A DNA stretch of 64,000 bases from Thalassotalea sp. PP2-459 (GTDB taxonomy: Bacteria; Pseudomonadota; Gammaproteobacteria; Enterobacterales; Alteromonadaceae). Positions 44,739 through 56,307 of this stretch are shown here, in pieces; positions within the stretch are counted from its first letter, which is position 1, and every line of letters starts with the position of its first letter. The translations under genes were made by a program, and so were the position numbers. The notes under the pieces were generated by a model. It searched no databases. It was given only the letters and a program-made list of their open reading frames with translations, and had not been told where the DNA came from. The DNA is taken from contig NZ_MKQD01000043.1 of NCBI RefSeq assembly GCF_001913705.1, positions 62,001 through 126,000 of the forward strand. Reading direction: 5' to 3'.

Positions 44739-47414
44739 TTAGAACCTGTAATTTACTCTTACAAAGCCTCGTCTGCCTAATAAATCGTATGTCATAACAT
44801 CAGTATTCGCATCATTCCAAGAGGTAAGGTATGGTGCTTTTTCGTCAAAAAGGTTATCTATACCTGCAGAAAGTTTAAGATTATCGGTAATTAAATAAGA
44901 TGCTGAAATATCTGAGTATGTTAGGGCATCAACTGATTTACCTAGAGGGTCAAAGTCGCCACCGTTCACATCGTCAGCACCGCCTATATATCTTAATGAA
45001 TATGATGCTTGCCAGTTATCACTCATTACAGCGAATGTAAGGTTACCCCGCCATTCGGTATAACTCCCTTGATCTTCTGTAATATAACCAACTTTATCAA
45101 TTGTAGGTTGACCAGAAAATGGCGTACTTTCGTGATCAAGTAGTTTTGTAACGTCTAATATTGTTTTTGCATTTAAATCAAATAGAGCAAACCTATACTC
45201 TACGTTGAAGTCAATGCCACTCACTTTTTCGATTGCGGCATTAACAGGTCGTTGGTTTAATTGATTAACCTGTTTAGTGATTGGGTGCCGGGTAAATGAG
45301 TTACAGAATTGAGAGTTACCAACCGGATCTTCATAACAAAGTTTAAGCATATCAGAGCCATTTACTGAGGTAATAGACTCGTCAATTTGAATATCAAAAT
45401 AATCAATTGTAGCTGATAAGCCGTCAATAAAGCTTGCTTGCCACACCATACCTAAAGTAATGGTATCTGCAGTTTCAGCCTCCAATTCAGGGTTACCACC
45501 TACGCTGGTTAGTATTGTTGTACCATCTTGTATAAAGTCAGCGGGAATGCCCGCAGCTAAACAATTAGTGGCAATCGTTCCCGTTGCATTTTCGCAAGGA
45601 TCGATAGTTCTTAAATTTTCACCATTGGTGCCGCCAAATAACTCAGTAATTACCGGCGCACGAAATGCGGTAGATTGAACACCACGGATCATAAACTCTT
45701 CATTAACGCGCCAGGTTAAGCCAATTTTATGCGTTGTTTTGGCATCAGTAAAGCTATAGTCTGAATACCTAATTGCACCATCAGCAGTTAGTGATTCTAA
45801 CACTGGAATAGAAAACTCAATGTAAGCCTCTGATACGTCTAAACTGCCGCTTATAGGGTCTTCGTCACCATTAGCTAATACGGTTGAGTCGGGGTTTCTC
45901 CAGCCTTCTTCCCAGCGTTTTTCAATACCTGCGGCAAAGCCAACTTCACCTGCGGGTAAAGAAAAAAGTTCACCAGATAAGTTAGCGGTCCAGCTACGCA
46001 TTTCATTACCCCCGGTCCCTTCTCTGCGGTATTTAACATAATCAATAACTTCTTGGCTAAGTTCATTGACCCCAAACCAATCTCCACATGGAACGCCATT
46101 GCTGTTATCGTATGTACAATAATCTTCGTCTAATGTGTGCTGAGCTTTCTCTGGATCAATGTCAAAAGTCCAACCATCCGTTCCTGTATTTCGTCCATAG
46201 TTATAAGCAACTTCCCAGCTCCATTCGTTTTCAAACTCACCGCTTAACCCTAAAACGACACGTACAGTATCGGTTTCTTGGAAAAAGTATGGCGCACCCA
46301 GCTCAGTATTTCTTCTGCTTTGAAACTCCAAGTCTTGACCTGTAGGGTTGTACATAAAGTCAGAATCAACAGTTATACCTGCAAAACCATTACGAGGAGT
46401 AACAATCTGTTCTCCTTTTCTTTTGGTATACATTGCTTCAGTAAATAAATTTATTGAATTGTTAACTTCATAATTAACAAAGCTCGAAATATTAATTCTT
46501 TCCATTGGGCTAACAGCGTTGAGGTAGGGGATCCATTCGAAACCATGTTGTTCATTGTTGTAAGGGCCAAACGAATTACCATGAATACTTGTATCAGTGT
46601 TTTGATTAAACTGTACTTGGCTACCGTCGGCTAGTAATGCACGCCCTCCTTCTGTTGTGCCACTACCAAAACATTGGAATTTACCGTCTTCGGTACCAAA
46701 TTTAGCACAGTCAATTCTATCTGATTGTCGCACGGCTTCAGTATTACTGTAGTTTAAGCTCAGGACTGCATTACCGCGATCAAAGTTACCGCCCATAGTT
46801 AGGCTTAGATCTTGACTCTCACCATCATTTTCATCGGTGATACCGGCCTTTATGTCTAATTCTGCACCTTCAAATTCTTTCTTAGTGATGATATTAACCA
46901 CTCCAGCAACGGCATCTGCACCGTAAATAGCCGAAGCGCCATCTTTTAATACTTCAATGCGTTCTATCATCGAGGTAGGGATCATGTTTAAGTCAACACT
47001 ACTATTGGCACCAGTTCCTCCAGCAACAACACGTCGGCCGTTAAATAGAACAAGTGTTCTTTTTATGCCTAAACCTCTAAGGTTAACTTGCGCCGTGCCA
47101 TAACCACCACTTGTCCAATAAGCATTAGTTGCATTCCCAGCAACACCCGCTGAAAAAGACATTTCTTGCAACAAATTCTCAACATTTGATATACCGGACA
47201 TGCTGATATCTGCAGACGTAATGATGGATACTGGGCTTGCTGTTTCCATATCTGCGCGTTTAATTCTTGAACCTGTAACGGCTATTCTTTCAACTTCTTT
47301 TCCGGCTGATTCTTCATTATCATTTGATGCTTGCGCAAATGATATCGTTGGCACCACTACTAAGCCACTTAAAAGTAGGGCTTTATAAATAAGGTGTTTC
47401 TTTAGGTTTTTCAT
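44739..47414 (-). CDS. TonB-dependent receptor (possible histidine-linked substrate)
   Basis: Outer-membrane receptor of about 891 residues. Signal peptide (KALLLSGLVVVPTISFAQA), TonB box region VERIAVTGSRIKRADMETAS, a plug with NLRGLGIKRTLVLFNGRRVV and ERIEVLKDGASAIYGADAVA, and a beta-barrel ending in GRRGFVRVNYRF. This class takes up peptides, amino acids or carbohydrates in marine bacteria. The frame is open to 47441, but GGAGAG directly precedes the ATG at 47414. It is divergent from hutC, and a GTATATAC palindrome lies in front of each, so it is a candidate importer of histidine or its peptides. Confidence 0.9.
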   Translation of the reverse strand: MKNLKKHLIYKALLLSGLVVVPTISFAQASNDNEESAGKEVERIAVTGSRIKRADMETASPVSIITSADISMSGISNVENLLQEMSFSAGVAGNATNAYWTSGGYGTAQVNLRGLGIKRTLVLFNGRRVVAGGTGANSSVDLNMIPTSMIERIEVLKDGASAIYGADAVAGVVNIITKKEFEGAELDIKAGITDENDGESQDLSLTMGGNFDRGNAVLSLNYSNTEAVRQSDRIDCAKFGTEDGKFQCFGSGTTEGGRALLADGSQVQFNQNTDTSIHGNSFGPYNNEQHGFEWIPYLNAVSPMERINISSFVNYEVNNSINLFTEAMYTKRKGEQIVTPRNGFAGITVDSDFMYNPTGQDLEFQSRRNTELGAPYFFQETDTVRVVLGLSGEFENEWSWEVAYNYGRNTGTDGWTFDIDPEKAQHTLDEDYCTYDNSNGVPCGDWFGVNELSQEVIDYVKYRREGTGGNEMRSWTANLSGELFSLPAGEVGFAAGIEKRWEEGWRNPDSTVLANGDEDPISGSLDVSEAYIEFSIPVLESLTADGAIRYSDYSFTDAKTTHKIGLTWRVNEEFMIRGVQSTAFRAPVITELFGGTNGENLRTIDPCENATGTIATNCLAAGIPADFIQDGTTILTSVGGNPELEAETADTITLGMVWQASFIDGLSATIDYFDIQIDESITSVNGSDMLKLCYEDPVGNSQFCNSFTRHPITKQVNQLNQRPVNAAIEKVSGIDFNVEYRFALFDLNAKTILDVTKLLDHESTPFSGQPTIDKVGYITEDQGSYTEWRGNLTFAVMSDNWQASYSLRYIGGADDVNGGDFDPLGKSVDALTYSDISASYLITDNLKLSAGIDNLFDEKAPYLTSWNDANTDVMTYDLLGRRGFVRVNYRF

Positions 47415-47479
47415 ATTATCTCTCCATTGTTTTTTAATCATTATTGTTTTTATGCTATTTTTTATACAGGACTATACCG

Positions 47480-47487
47480 GTATATAC
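47480..47487. promoter_or_regulatory. HutC-type palindrome upstream of the TonB receptor
   Basis: GTATATAC in the context CGGTATATACAAC, 65 bases upstream of the receptor's start. It agrees closely with TGTA-N2-TACA, the motif reported for HutC. The overlapping TATACCGGTATA is a 12-base palindrome as well. Confidence 0.5.
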
Positions 47488-47563
47488 AACAAGTATTTTA
47501 AAAAAAGATAATGGTGTATTTTTAGCGGAATAACTGTTTAAATGCTGGTAATGTTTATCTGCG

Positions 47564-47571
47564 GTATATAC
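47564..47571. promoter_or_regulatory. HutC-type palindrome upstream of hutC
   Basis: GTATATAC in the context GCGGTATATACTAAA, about 65 bases before the hutC ATG. It shares CGGTATATAC with the site at 47478-47487, which suggests one regulator acts on both divergent genes. Confidence 0.5.
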
Positions 47572-47635
47572 TAAATGTTGATTAATTGTTAATATTTAGT
47601 GTGTAAAAACAATAGCGGGACGGATCGCCTCATTT

Positions 47636-48334
47636 ATGCAACAGCCGAAATATAAGATTATTGCTGACTTTATTTGGAATCAAATTAATACGTTTTTATG
47701 GGATGAAGGATTTAAAATTCCATCTGAGATCGAATTGGCAACTCAATTTGATGCAAGCAGAATGACAGCTAGAAAAGCGGTTGACTCCTTAGTTGCAGAA
47801 GGTATCTTAAAAAGAGTACCTAGTGTTGGTACCTTTGTTTCTGCTATCCATGCGCAAAGTTCCTTACTGGAAATTAAAAATATTGCGGATGAAATTCAAT
47901 CTCGCGGTCACACGCATCGAATGACGGTATTAAGCAAACTGACTTTTGAGCCAACATCTGAGCAATTATTTCCTTTAACTTCACAAAATGGCAAAATATT
48001 TAAAGTGGTTGTAATTCATCATGAAAACGATACCCCAATTCAACTGGAAGAAAGGTATGTTCGCGCTGAAAAAGCACCATTATTTTTGGATCAAGACTTT
48101 AGTCAAGTTACTGTCGGTAAATACTTATCATCTATCGCACCTTTAACCGAGGCTGAAACTAATGTTGAAGCGATAATACCTTCGAAAATATTAAGGCATA
48201 ATTTACAAATAGGTGATGCTGTCGCCTGTTTAAAAGTCACTCGAACTACTTTATCAAATGGTGAACCGGTAAGTTTTGCGATACTTTATCACCCTGGTGA
48301 TAAGTTCAAGCTTACGAGTACCGTAGAATATTAA
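47636..48334 (+). CDS. hutC: HutC-like GntR family repressor
   Basis: Regulator of 232 residues. Residues 1-68 are a GntR winged helix (KIPSEIELATQFDASRMTAR, then SVGTFVS). Residues 85-225 are a UTRA ligand domain (IADEIQSRGHTHRMTVLSKL, ERYVRAEKAPLFL, CLKVTRTTLSNGEPVSFA). This layout is that of HutC, which responds to urocanate. Its adjacency to a formimidoylglutamase-like gene supports the histidine link. The ribosome site is poor (GGATCGCCTC), suggesting low expression. Confidence 0.88.
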   Translation: MQQPKYKIIADFIWNQINTFLWDEGFKIPSEIELATQFDASRMTARKAVDSLVAEGILKRVPSVGTFVSAIHAQSSLLEIKNIADEIQSRGHTHRMTVLSKLTFEPTSEQLFPLTSQNGKIFKVVVIHHENDTPIQLEERYVRAEKAPLFLDQDFSQVTVGKYLSSIAPLTEAETNVEAIIPSKILRHNLQIGDAVACLKVTRTTLSNGEPVSFAILYHPGDKFKLTSTVEY

Positions 48335-48411
48335 TAGTGTTTGTAGCTTGGTAAATAACATAAAAAAATTACTAAACAACAAGTTAAACGTTTTCGCGTC
48401 AAGGAACCTTT

Positions 48412-49476
48412 ATGTTTTTAGTCTCATCAGAAAATCAATACTTAACACCCTACTTTCAAAAAAGGACAGGTGAACAACGTCTTGGTGAAGTGATAAAAAC
48501 CGTTGAATCTATGACCGATGGTGATCTTGTTACGACACTAAAAATGTTAAAAGCTGATGGCGTAAAATACATTTTACTTGGTGTTCCAGAAGATATAGGG
48601 CCACGAGCAAACTTAGGTAAAGCCGGTGCTGATAAAGGTTGGCAAGCGTTCTTAGCCAAGTTTTGTGCGTTACAACAAAACGACTTTATTCGTGGTGAGC
48701 AAATTGCGGTGCTTGGTCATGTGTATTGTGAAGATCTTCAAAAAGAAAGTGAACACTTACACACCTCTAGCGAAAAGCAACTTGAAGCAATGAGGAACTT
48801 AGTGAGTGAGTTAGATCACCGTGTTAGTCAAGTATGTCAGGTTATTTTTGCCGAGCAACTAATTCCCATTGTCATTGGTGGCGGGCATAATAACGCTTAC
48901 CCAATCATTAAAGCGGCCAGCCAAAGTAGGCACGCTCCCATAAGTGCAATAAATTTAGATCCACATACTGATTTTAGAGCACCAGAAGGGCGTCATAGTG
49001 GCAATGGCTTTAGTTATGCTGCTAAACAAGGCTTATTAAACCGCTATTTTTCATTGGGTATGCATGAATTAAAAAACTCAAAAGCAAATATTCAAGCTCT
49101 TCATGACTTTGGTTTTAAATGGGTTAGCTATCAAGATATTTGGGTTAGACGAAATCAAGATTTCAGATCGGCGTTACAAGCAGGACAAGAATATTTAAAC
49201 GAAGTTGAACAAGCGATAGGCATTGAAGTTGATGTAGATAGCATCTCTTTTGTGCCTGCAAGCGCGTATACCAATTGTGGTATCAGTGTGCAAGATGCAG
49301 AATATTTTGTCTATAGCATGGGCTTGGAACCTGAAAGCTGTTATTTACATTTAGCAGAAGGAGCGCCTGTTCAACACCCAAGTGGTATTGAAGCTGGCAT
49401 GAATGATATTGGGCAACTCTATGCCTCACTGGTGGTGAGTTTTATACAAGCTAAACAGCGTGGCAACAACGAATAG
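48412..49476 (+). CDS. hutG: arginase/ureohydrolase family protein, probable formimidoylglutamase
   Basis: Metal-dependent ureohydrolase of 354 residues. The manganese ligands are recognisable though the motifs are variant: GGGHNNAYPI (usually GGDH), NLDPHTDFRAP (DAHxD type) and EVDVDSISFVPASA (DxDxxDP type). The last step of histidine degradation, formiminoglutamate to glutamate plus formamide, is the best fit given hutC 77 bases upstream. AAGGAA precedes the ATG. hutH, hutU and hutI are not in the window. Another ureohydrolase substrate cannot be excluded. Confidence 0.82.
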   Translation: MFLVSSENQYLTPYFQKRTGEQRLGEVIKTVESMTDGDLVTTLKMLKADGVKYILLGVPEDIGPRANLGKAGADKGWQAFLAKFCALQQNDFIRGEQIAVLGHVYCEDLQKESEHLHTSSEKQLEAMRNLVSELDHRVSQVCQVIFAEQLIPIVIGGGHNNAYPIIKAASQSRHAPISAINLDPHTDFRAPEGRHSGNGFSYAAKQGLLNRYFSLGMHELKNSKANIQALHDFGFKWVSYQDIWVRRNQDFRSALQAGQEYLNEVEQAIGIEVDVDSISFVPASAYTNCGISVQDAEYFVYSMGLEPESCYLHLAEGAPVQHPSGIEAGMNDIGQLYASLVVSFIQAKQRGNNE

Positions 49477-49491
49477 TTACAAATAAATGCT

Positions 49492-50220
49492 TTAGGCTTT
49501 TGCTTCAGCTTCTGAGCGAATGATGGCTTCATCAATAAGTTTCAACGTGGCAGACTGTGTTGTCATGGCAAACTCATATGCTTTAGCTGCTTCACCATTT
49601 TTGATTGCTGCAAATAAATCGGCATGTGCTTGGTATTCGAGCTCTGTGACCGGCTTTATACGATTGGTGTAACGTAAATTTACTTGTAAGGCGATTTCAA
49701 TAAAGTTTTCTAATTGGATAAAAAATGGATTTTTCGTGGCATTTAACACGGCTTTATGAAATTTCACATCAGCGTGATGAGTCGCTTCAGCGTCGTTATT
49801 CACCTCTGCTAGTTGCATATTTGATAGGGCTTGCTCGATATTTTCAAAATCTTCCGCGGTTGCATATTGCGCTGCTAGGTATGCGGCTTGTGCTTCAACA
49901 GGCTGCCTTAATTGCATAAAATGGCGCAGCATATACAAATCAGGCTTACCGACTAATATCCAACCGAGCACATCTGTGTCAAACAAGTTCCATTTATTTT
50001 GTTCTGCGACTTGAATGCCTTTGCGTGGCCGTGAACTGATTAAGCCTTTTGCGGTTAGCATTTTGACCGCTTCGCGGGTTGCATTACGGCTAATATCGTA
50101 AACTTCGCCTAATTCAGCTTCAGACGGGAGTTTATCTCCGACTTTGTATTTACCTTTTAAAATTGAACGGCCAAGCTCGTGTACAAGTTGTTGTGTTAAA
50201 TTTAAGTGCCTAGCGTCCAT
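49492..50220 (-). CDS. FCD-type GntR regulator, DgoR-like
   Basis: Regulator of 242 residues. Winged-helix domain at 5-75 (GDKLPSEAELGEVYDISRNA, then TREAVKMLTAKGLI), then an FCD effector domain (NKWNLFDTDVLGWIL, HADVKFHKAVLNATKNPF) with the His/Asp metal positions typical of the family. The linker NKWNLFDTDVLGW closely resembles E. coli DgoR, the galactonate repressor. It is divergent from the beta-galactosidase gene, whose promoter region holds palindromes of the type this class binds. A galactose-derived acid or a lysine-related effector are both conceivable. Confidence 0.9.
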   Translation of the reverse strand: MDARHLNLTQQLVHELGRSILKGKYKVGDKLPSEAELGEVYDISRNATREAVKMLTAKGLISSRPRKGIQVAEQNKWNLFDTDVLGWILVGKPDLYMLRHFMQLRQPVEAQAAYLAAQYATAEDFENIEQALSNMQLAEVNNDAEATHHADVKFHKAVLNATKNPFFIQLENFIEIALQVNLRYTNRIKPVTELEYQAHADLFAAIKNGEAAKAYEFAMTTQSATLKLIDEAIIRSEAEAKA

Positions 50221-50328
50221 GAGTTACCTTTTACTGAATTCTAAAGCAGATTTTAGTCTGCATAATGTGCTGATAATAAATGAGTAATTTACTTTACTCC
50301 AGTAATAACTACACAATTGGTATATTAA

Positions 50329-50339
50329 ATACTATAAAT
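50329..50339. promoter_or_regulatory. putative operator half (ATACTATAAAT)
   Basis: ATACTATAAAT recurs in front of the TonB receptor gene at 56232. It lies between the divergent FCD regulator and lacZ, so it may belong to that regulator's binding region. Confidence 0.35.
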
Positions 50340-50360
50340 GATAAAAATGTTATTTAATAA

Positions 50361-53612
<3,252 letters not shown>

Positions 53613-53619
53613 AGACTTT

Positions 53620-53642
53620 GGCGAGTCTGTATTAGGCTCGCC
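53620..53642 (+). terminator. hairpin between lacZ and the fused kinase/lyase gene
   Basis: GGCGAG and CTCGCC form a 6-bp stem with an 11-base loop, not followed by a T run. It may partly uncouple expression of the two genes rather than terminate fully. Confidence 0.3.
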
Positions 53643-53664
53643 ATATAACCGTTAAGAGATAACC

Positions 53665-55995
53665 ATGAATTCAGTCACACCAACATTTTCTATTGAAACA
53701 CTAATAACGTTTTTACAACATCATTATCAATTAGATGGCGAATTAACAGCACTGGCAAGTTATTGTGATCAAAATTTACTTTTGGTGACAGGTGAACAAC
53801 GCTATGTTGTTAAAATAGCTTCTAGTGCCGAAAAGAAAATTGAATTGATGATGCAAAATGAAGCCATGACGCATTTATCAGCCCATGAGTTACCTGTGCC
53901 TCAAGTGGTAAAAAACCAAGATAACCAGCAGATCACTGAAATAGTCGATACTCAGCAGAACACCTTTTATTTACGGGTATTAACGTATTTACCGGGTGAT
54001 TTTTATGCGCAAGCGAATCAACAAAACATGTCTTCAGGTTTGTGGCAAGATCTTGGTCGATTTATGGCCAAGGTGGCGAATTCATTAAGCGATTTTAAAC
54101 ACCAAGGTGCGTATCGTTACTTTGATTGGGATTTAGCGCACGGCTATGCGGTTTGCCAAGATAAAAAGCAATACCTAACCCAAGAGCAAAAACCACAAGT
54201 TGATTATTTTTTAGCAATGTATCAAGCCCATGTGGCCCCCAACTTAGCAAAACTACCTTGTAGTGTTATTCATAATGATGCCAATGATCATAACTTGCTT
54301 ATTGATCAACCTCATACGCCAAGCAAAATTACGGGTTTGATAGATTTTGGCGATATGGTGTTTAGTCAAACGATTAATGAATTAGCGATTACGGCTGCTT
54401 ATGCCATGATGGAGCAAGCAGATCCTTTAGCCACGTTAGCCAGTACAGTTTCTGGTTTTTATGAGCTATATACGATCAGTGACGATGAATTTGATGCGTT
54501 ACCTTATTTAATTGCGTTAAGACTTTGTACCAGTGTGTGTAACGCCGCTAAAGCAATCAATGAGCAGCCAGATAATGAATACTTGTTAGTTTCAGTTAAG
54601 CCGGCATGGCAATTACTCGCTTTGCTTAAAAAAGTGAATTTTTATGCCATTGCTTGCCAATTAAAAGTTGCGTGTGGTATTAACCCTGACCAAGGAAAAG
54701 CTAAGGCTCAGATCAAAACATTTCGTGAAAAGCATTTAGGAAAAACCTTAAGCCTAAGCTTTAAAGAACCATTAAAAATTGTACGCGGCCAAGGTGCCTA
54801 TCTTTATGATGAGCAAGGAAACCGTTATTTAGATATGGTTAATAATGTGTGCCACGTCGGGCACTGCCACCCTAAAGTAGTGGCTGCTGGGCAAGCTCAG
54901 ATGGCAAAACTAAACACTAATACTCGTTTTCTTCATGACAACTTAGTCAATTATGCTGAAAAATTACTCGCGACCATGCCAGAGCCGTTATCGGTTTGTA
55001 TGTTTGTCAACAGTGGCAGTGAAGCTAATGAATTAGCTTTCCGTTTAGCGAAAAATTATACCGGCTCAATAGAGCTATTGACGGTTGAAGGTGCGTATCA
55101 CGGTAATACCAATGCCTGTATTAATGCTAGCCCTTATAAATTTGATGGGCCTGGTGGTGAAGGGGCAAAAGATTATGTACATAAAGTGATGTTACCTGAT
55201 CCTTATCGTGGCAAATACCAAGGAAATACCTCCGCCAGTGCTAATGCTTACGCCGAAGATGTGCAACGTGCGATAGATGAACTTGCTGAGCAAGGTAAAA
55301 AACCTGGAATGTTTATCTGCGAGTCGCTACAAGGGGTCGCGGGGCAGATCATTATGCCCGATGGCTACTTACAAGCGGTGTATACAAAAGTACACGATGC
55401 TGGCGGAGTTTGTATTGCTGATGAAGTACAGGTTGGATTCGGTCGGGTAGGAAGTCATATGTGGGCGTTTGAAACCCAAGAGGTGGTGCCAGATATTGTT
55501 ACCTTAGGTAAGCCTATTGGTAATGGTCATCCGATGGCTGCGGTGATCACTACGCAAGCAATAGCCGATGCCTTTGTTACAGGCATGGAATATTTCAACA
55601 CCTTTGGTGGTAACCCTGTCTCTTGTGCAATAGGTGCCGCGGTGCTTGATGTCATCAAAGAAGAGCAGCTGATGGAAAATGCGCAACAAACAGGCGATTA
55701 CTTACAAAATGAATTATGTAAATTACAACAGCAATTTGATGTCATTGGTGATGTAAGAGGGTTAGGCTTGTTTATTGGCGTTGAACTGGTTGAAAACCGT
55801 ATAAGTAAAACACCTGCCACTGAACTTACTGCTCTATTAGTGGAGTTTATGAAAACCCAACACATCATTTTGAGTACTGAAGGACCATTTTATAATATCT
55901 TAAAAATTAAACCGCCTATCGTGTTCAATGAACAAGATGCAGATATGTTTATTAATGCATTGACTAAAGGCTTGCAAACACTTGGGTGTGATTAG
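53665..55995 (+). CDS. fused aminoglycoside-phosphotransferase-like kinase and class III PLP phospholyase (hydroxylysine type)
   Basis: Two-enzyme fusion of 776 residues. Residues 1-335 are an APH/choline-kinase-fold kinase with the catalytic loop [10 protein letters not shown] (Asp205) and GLIDFGD (Asp227). Residues 345-776 are a class III aminotransferase fold: [35 protein letters not shown] and PLP Lys616 in [11 protein letters not shown]. The motifs [11 protein letters not shown] and GKxIGNGHP are those of the AGXT2L family of ammoniophospholyases. In humans hydroxylysine kinase and phosphohydroxylysine phospholyase are separate proteins with exactly these two folds. The saccharopine dehydrogenases downstream support a lysine-family substrate; ethanolamine is the main alternative. 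Confidence 0.85.
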   Translation: MNSVTPTFSIETLITFLQHHYQLDGELTALASYCDQNLLLVTGEQRYVVKIASSAEKKIELMMQNEAMTHLSAHELPVPQVVKNQDNQQITEIVDTQQNTFYLRVLTYLPGDFYAQANQQNMSSGLWQDLGRFMAKVANSLSDFKHQGAYRYFDWDLAHGYAVCQDKKQYLTQEQKPQVDYFLAMYQAHVAPNLAKLPCSVIHNDANDHNLLIDQPHTPSKITGLIDFGDMVFSQTINELAITAAYAMMEQADPLATLASTVSGFYELYTISDDEFDALPYLIALRLCTSVCNAAKAINEQPDNEYLLVSVKPAWQLLALLKKVNFYAIACQLKVACGINPDQGKAKAQIKTFREKHLGKTLSLSFKEPLKIVRGQGAYLYDEQGNRYLDMVNNVCHVGHCHPKVVAAGQAQMAKLNTNTRFLHDNLVNYAEKLLATMPEPLSVCMFVNSGSEANELAFRLAKNYTGSIELLTVEGAYHGNTNACINASPYKFDGPGGEGAKDYVHKVMLPDPYRGKYQGNTSASANAYAEDVQRAIDELAEQGKKPGMFICESLQGVAGQIIMPDGYLQAVYTKVHDAGGVCIADEVQVGFGRVGSHMWAFETQEVVPDIVTLGKPIGNGHPMAAVITTQAIADAFVTGMEYFNTFGGNPVSCAIGAAVLDVIKEEQLMENAQQTGDYLQNELCKLQQQFDVIGDVRGLGLFIGVELVENRISKTPATELTALLVEFMKTQHIILSTEGPFYNILKIKPPIVFNEQDADMFINALTKGLQTLGCD

Positions 55996-56023
55996 CTCTC
56001 ATAAGTGTTAATCAAGAGAAAGA

Positions 56024-56061
56024 GGCAAAATGCTATGTTGTAACAGACGTGGCATTTTGCC
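56024..56061 (+). terminator. possible terminator after the fused kinase/lyase gene
   Basis: GGCAAAATGC and GCATTTTGCC form a perfect 10-bp stem with an 18-base loop, followed by TTG. The rest of the 55996-56307 gap holds the receptor promoter region and operator-like repeats; I see no gene there. Confidence 0.45.
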
Positions 56062-56231
56062 TTGTGCGTTAAAGGCGTAATGCATTTTATGACTATTCAA
56101 TCATTTCAATTAAAAACTAAAAAAATATTTACCTTTAAAACATAAACTTACATTTTTTTGTATGCAATATATCTGCATATTTTATATTCAGCCGTTTACT
56201 TTTAATCCTTAAATATACTATTATCTGATTT

Positions 56232-56252
56232 ATACTATAAATACGATAGTAT
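56232..56252. promoter_or_regulatory. putative palindromic operator upstream of the TonB receptor
   Basis: ATACTAT and ATAGTAT are perfect 7-base inverted arms with a 7-base spacer, sharing ATACTATAAAT with the site at 50329. It lies 56 bases before the receptor ATG and suggests common control with lacZ by the FCD-type regulator. Confidence 0.45.
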
Positions 56253-56307
56253 TATAAGTGTGCATTAAGACACGCGCTTAAGTGACATGACAAACAGAGG
56301 AACAGAT

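Noticed and set aside
46088-46345. Open frame on the plus strand inside the TonB receptor gene
   Set aside because: Antisense to a clear receptor, no ribosome site or known motif.
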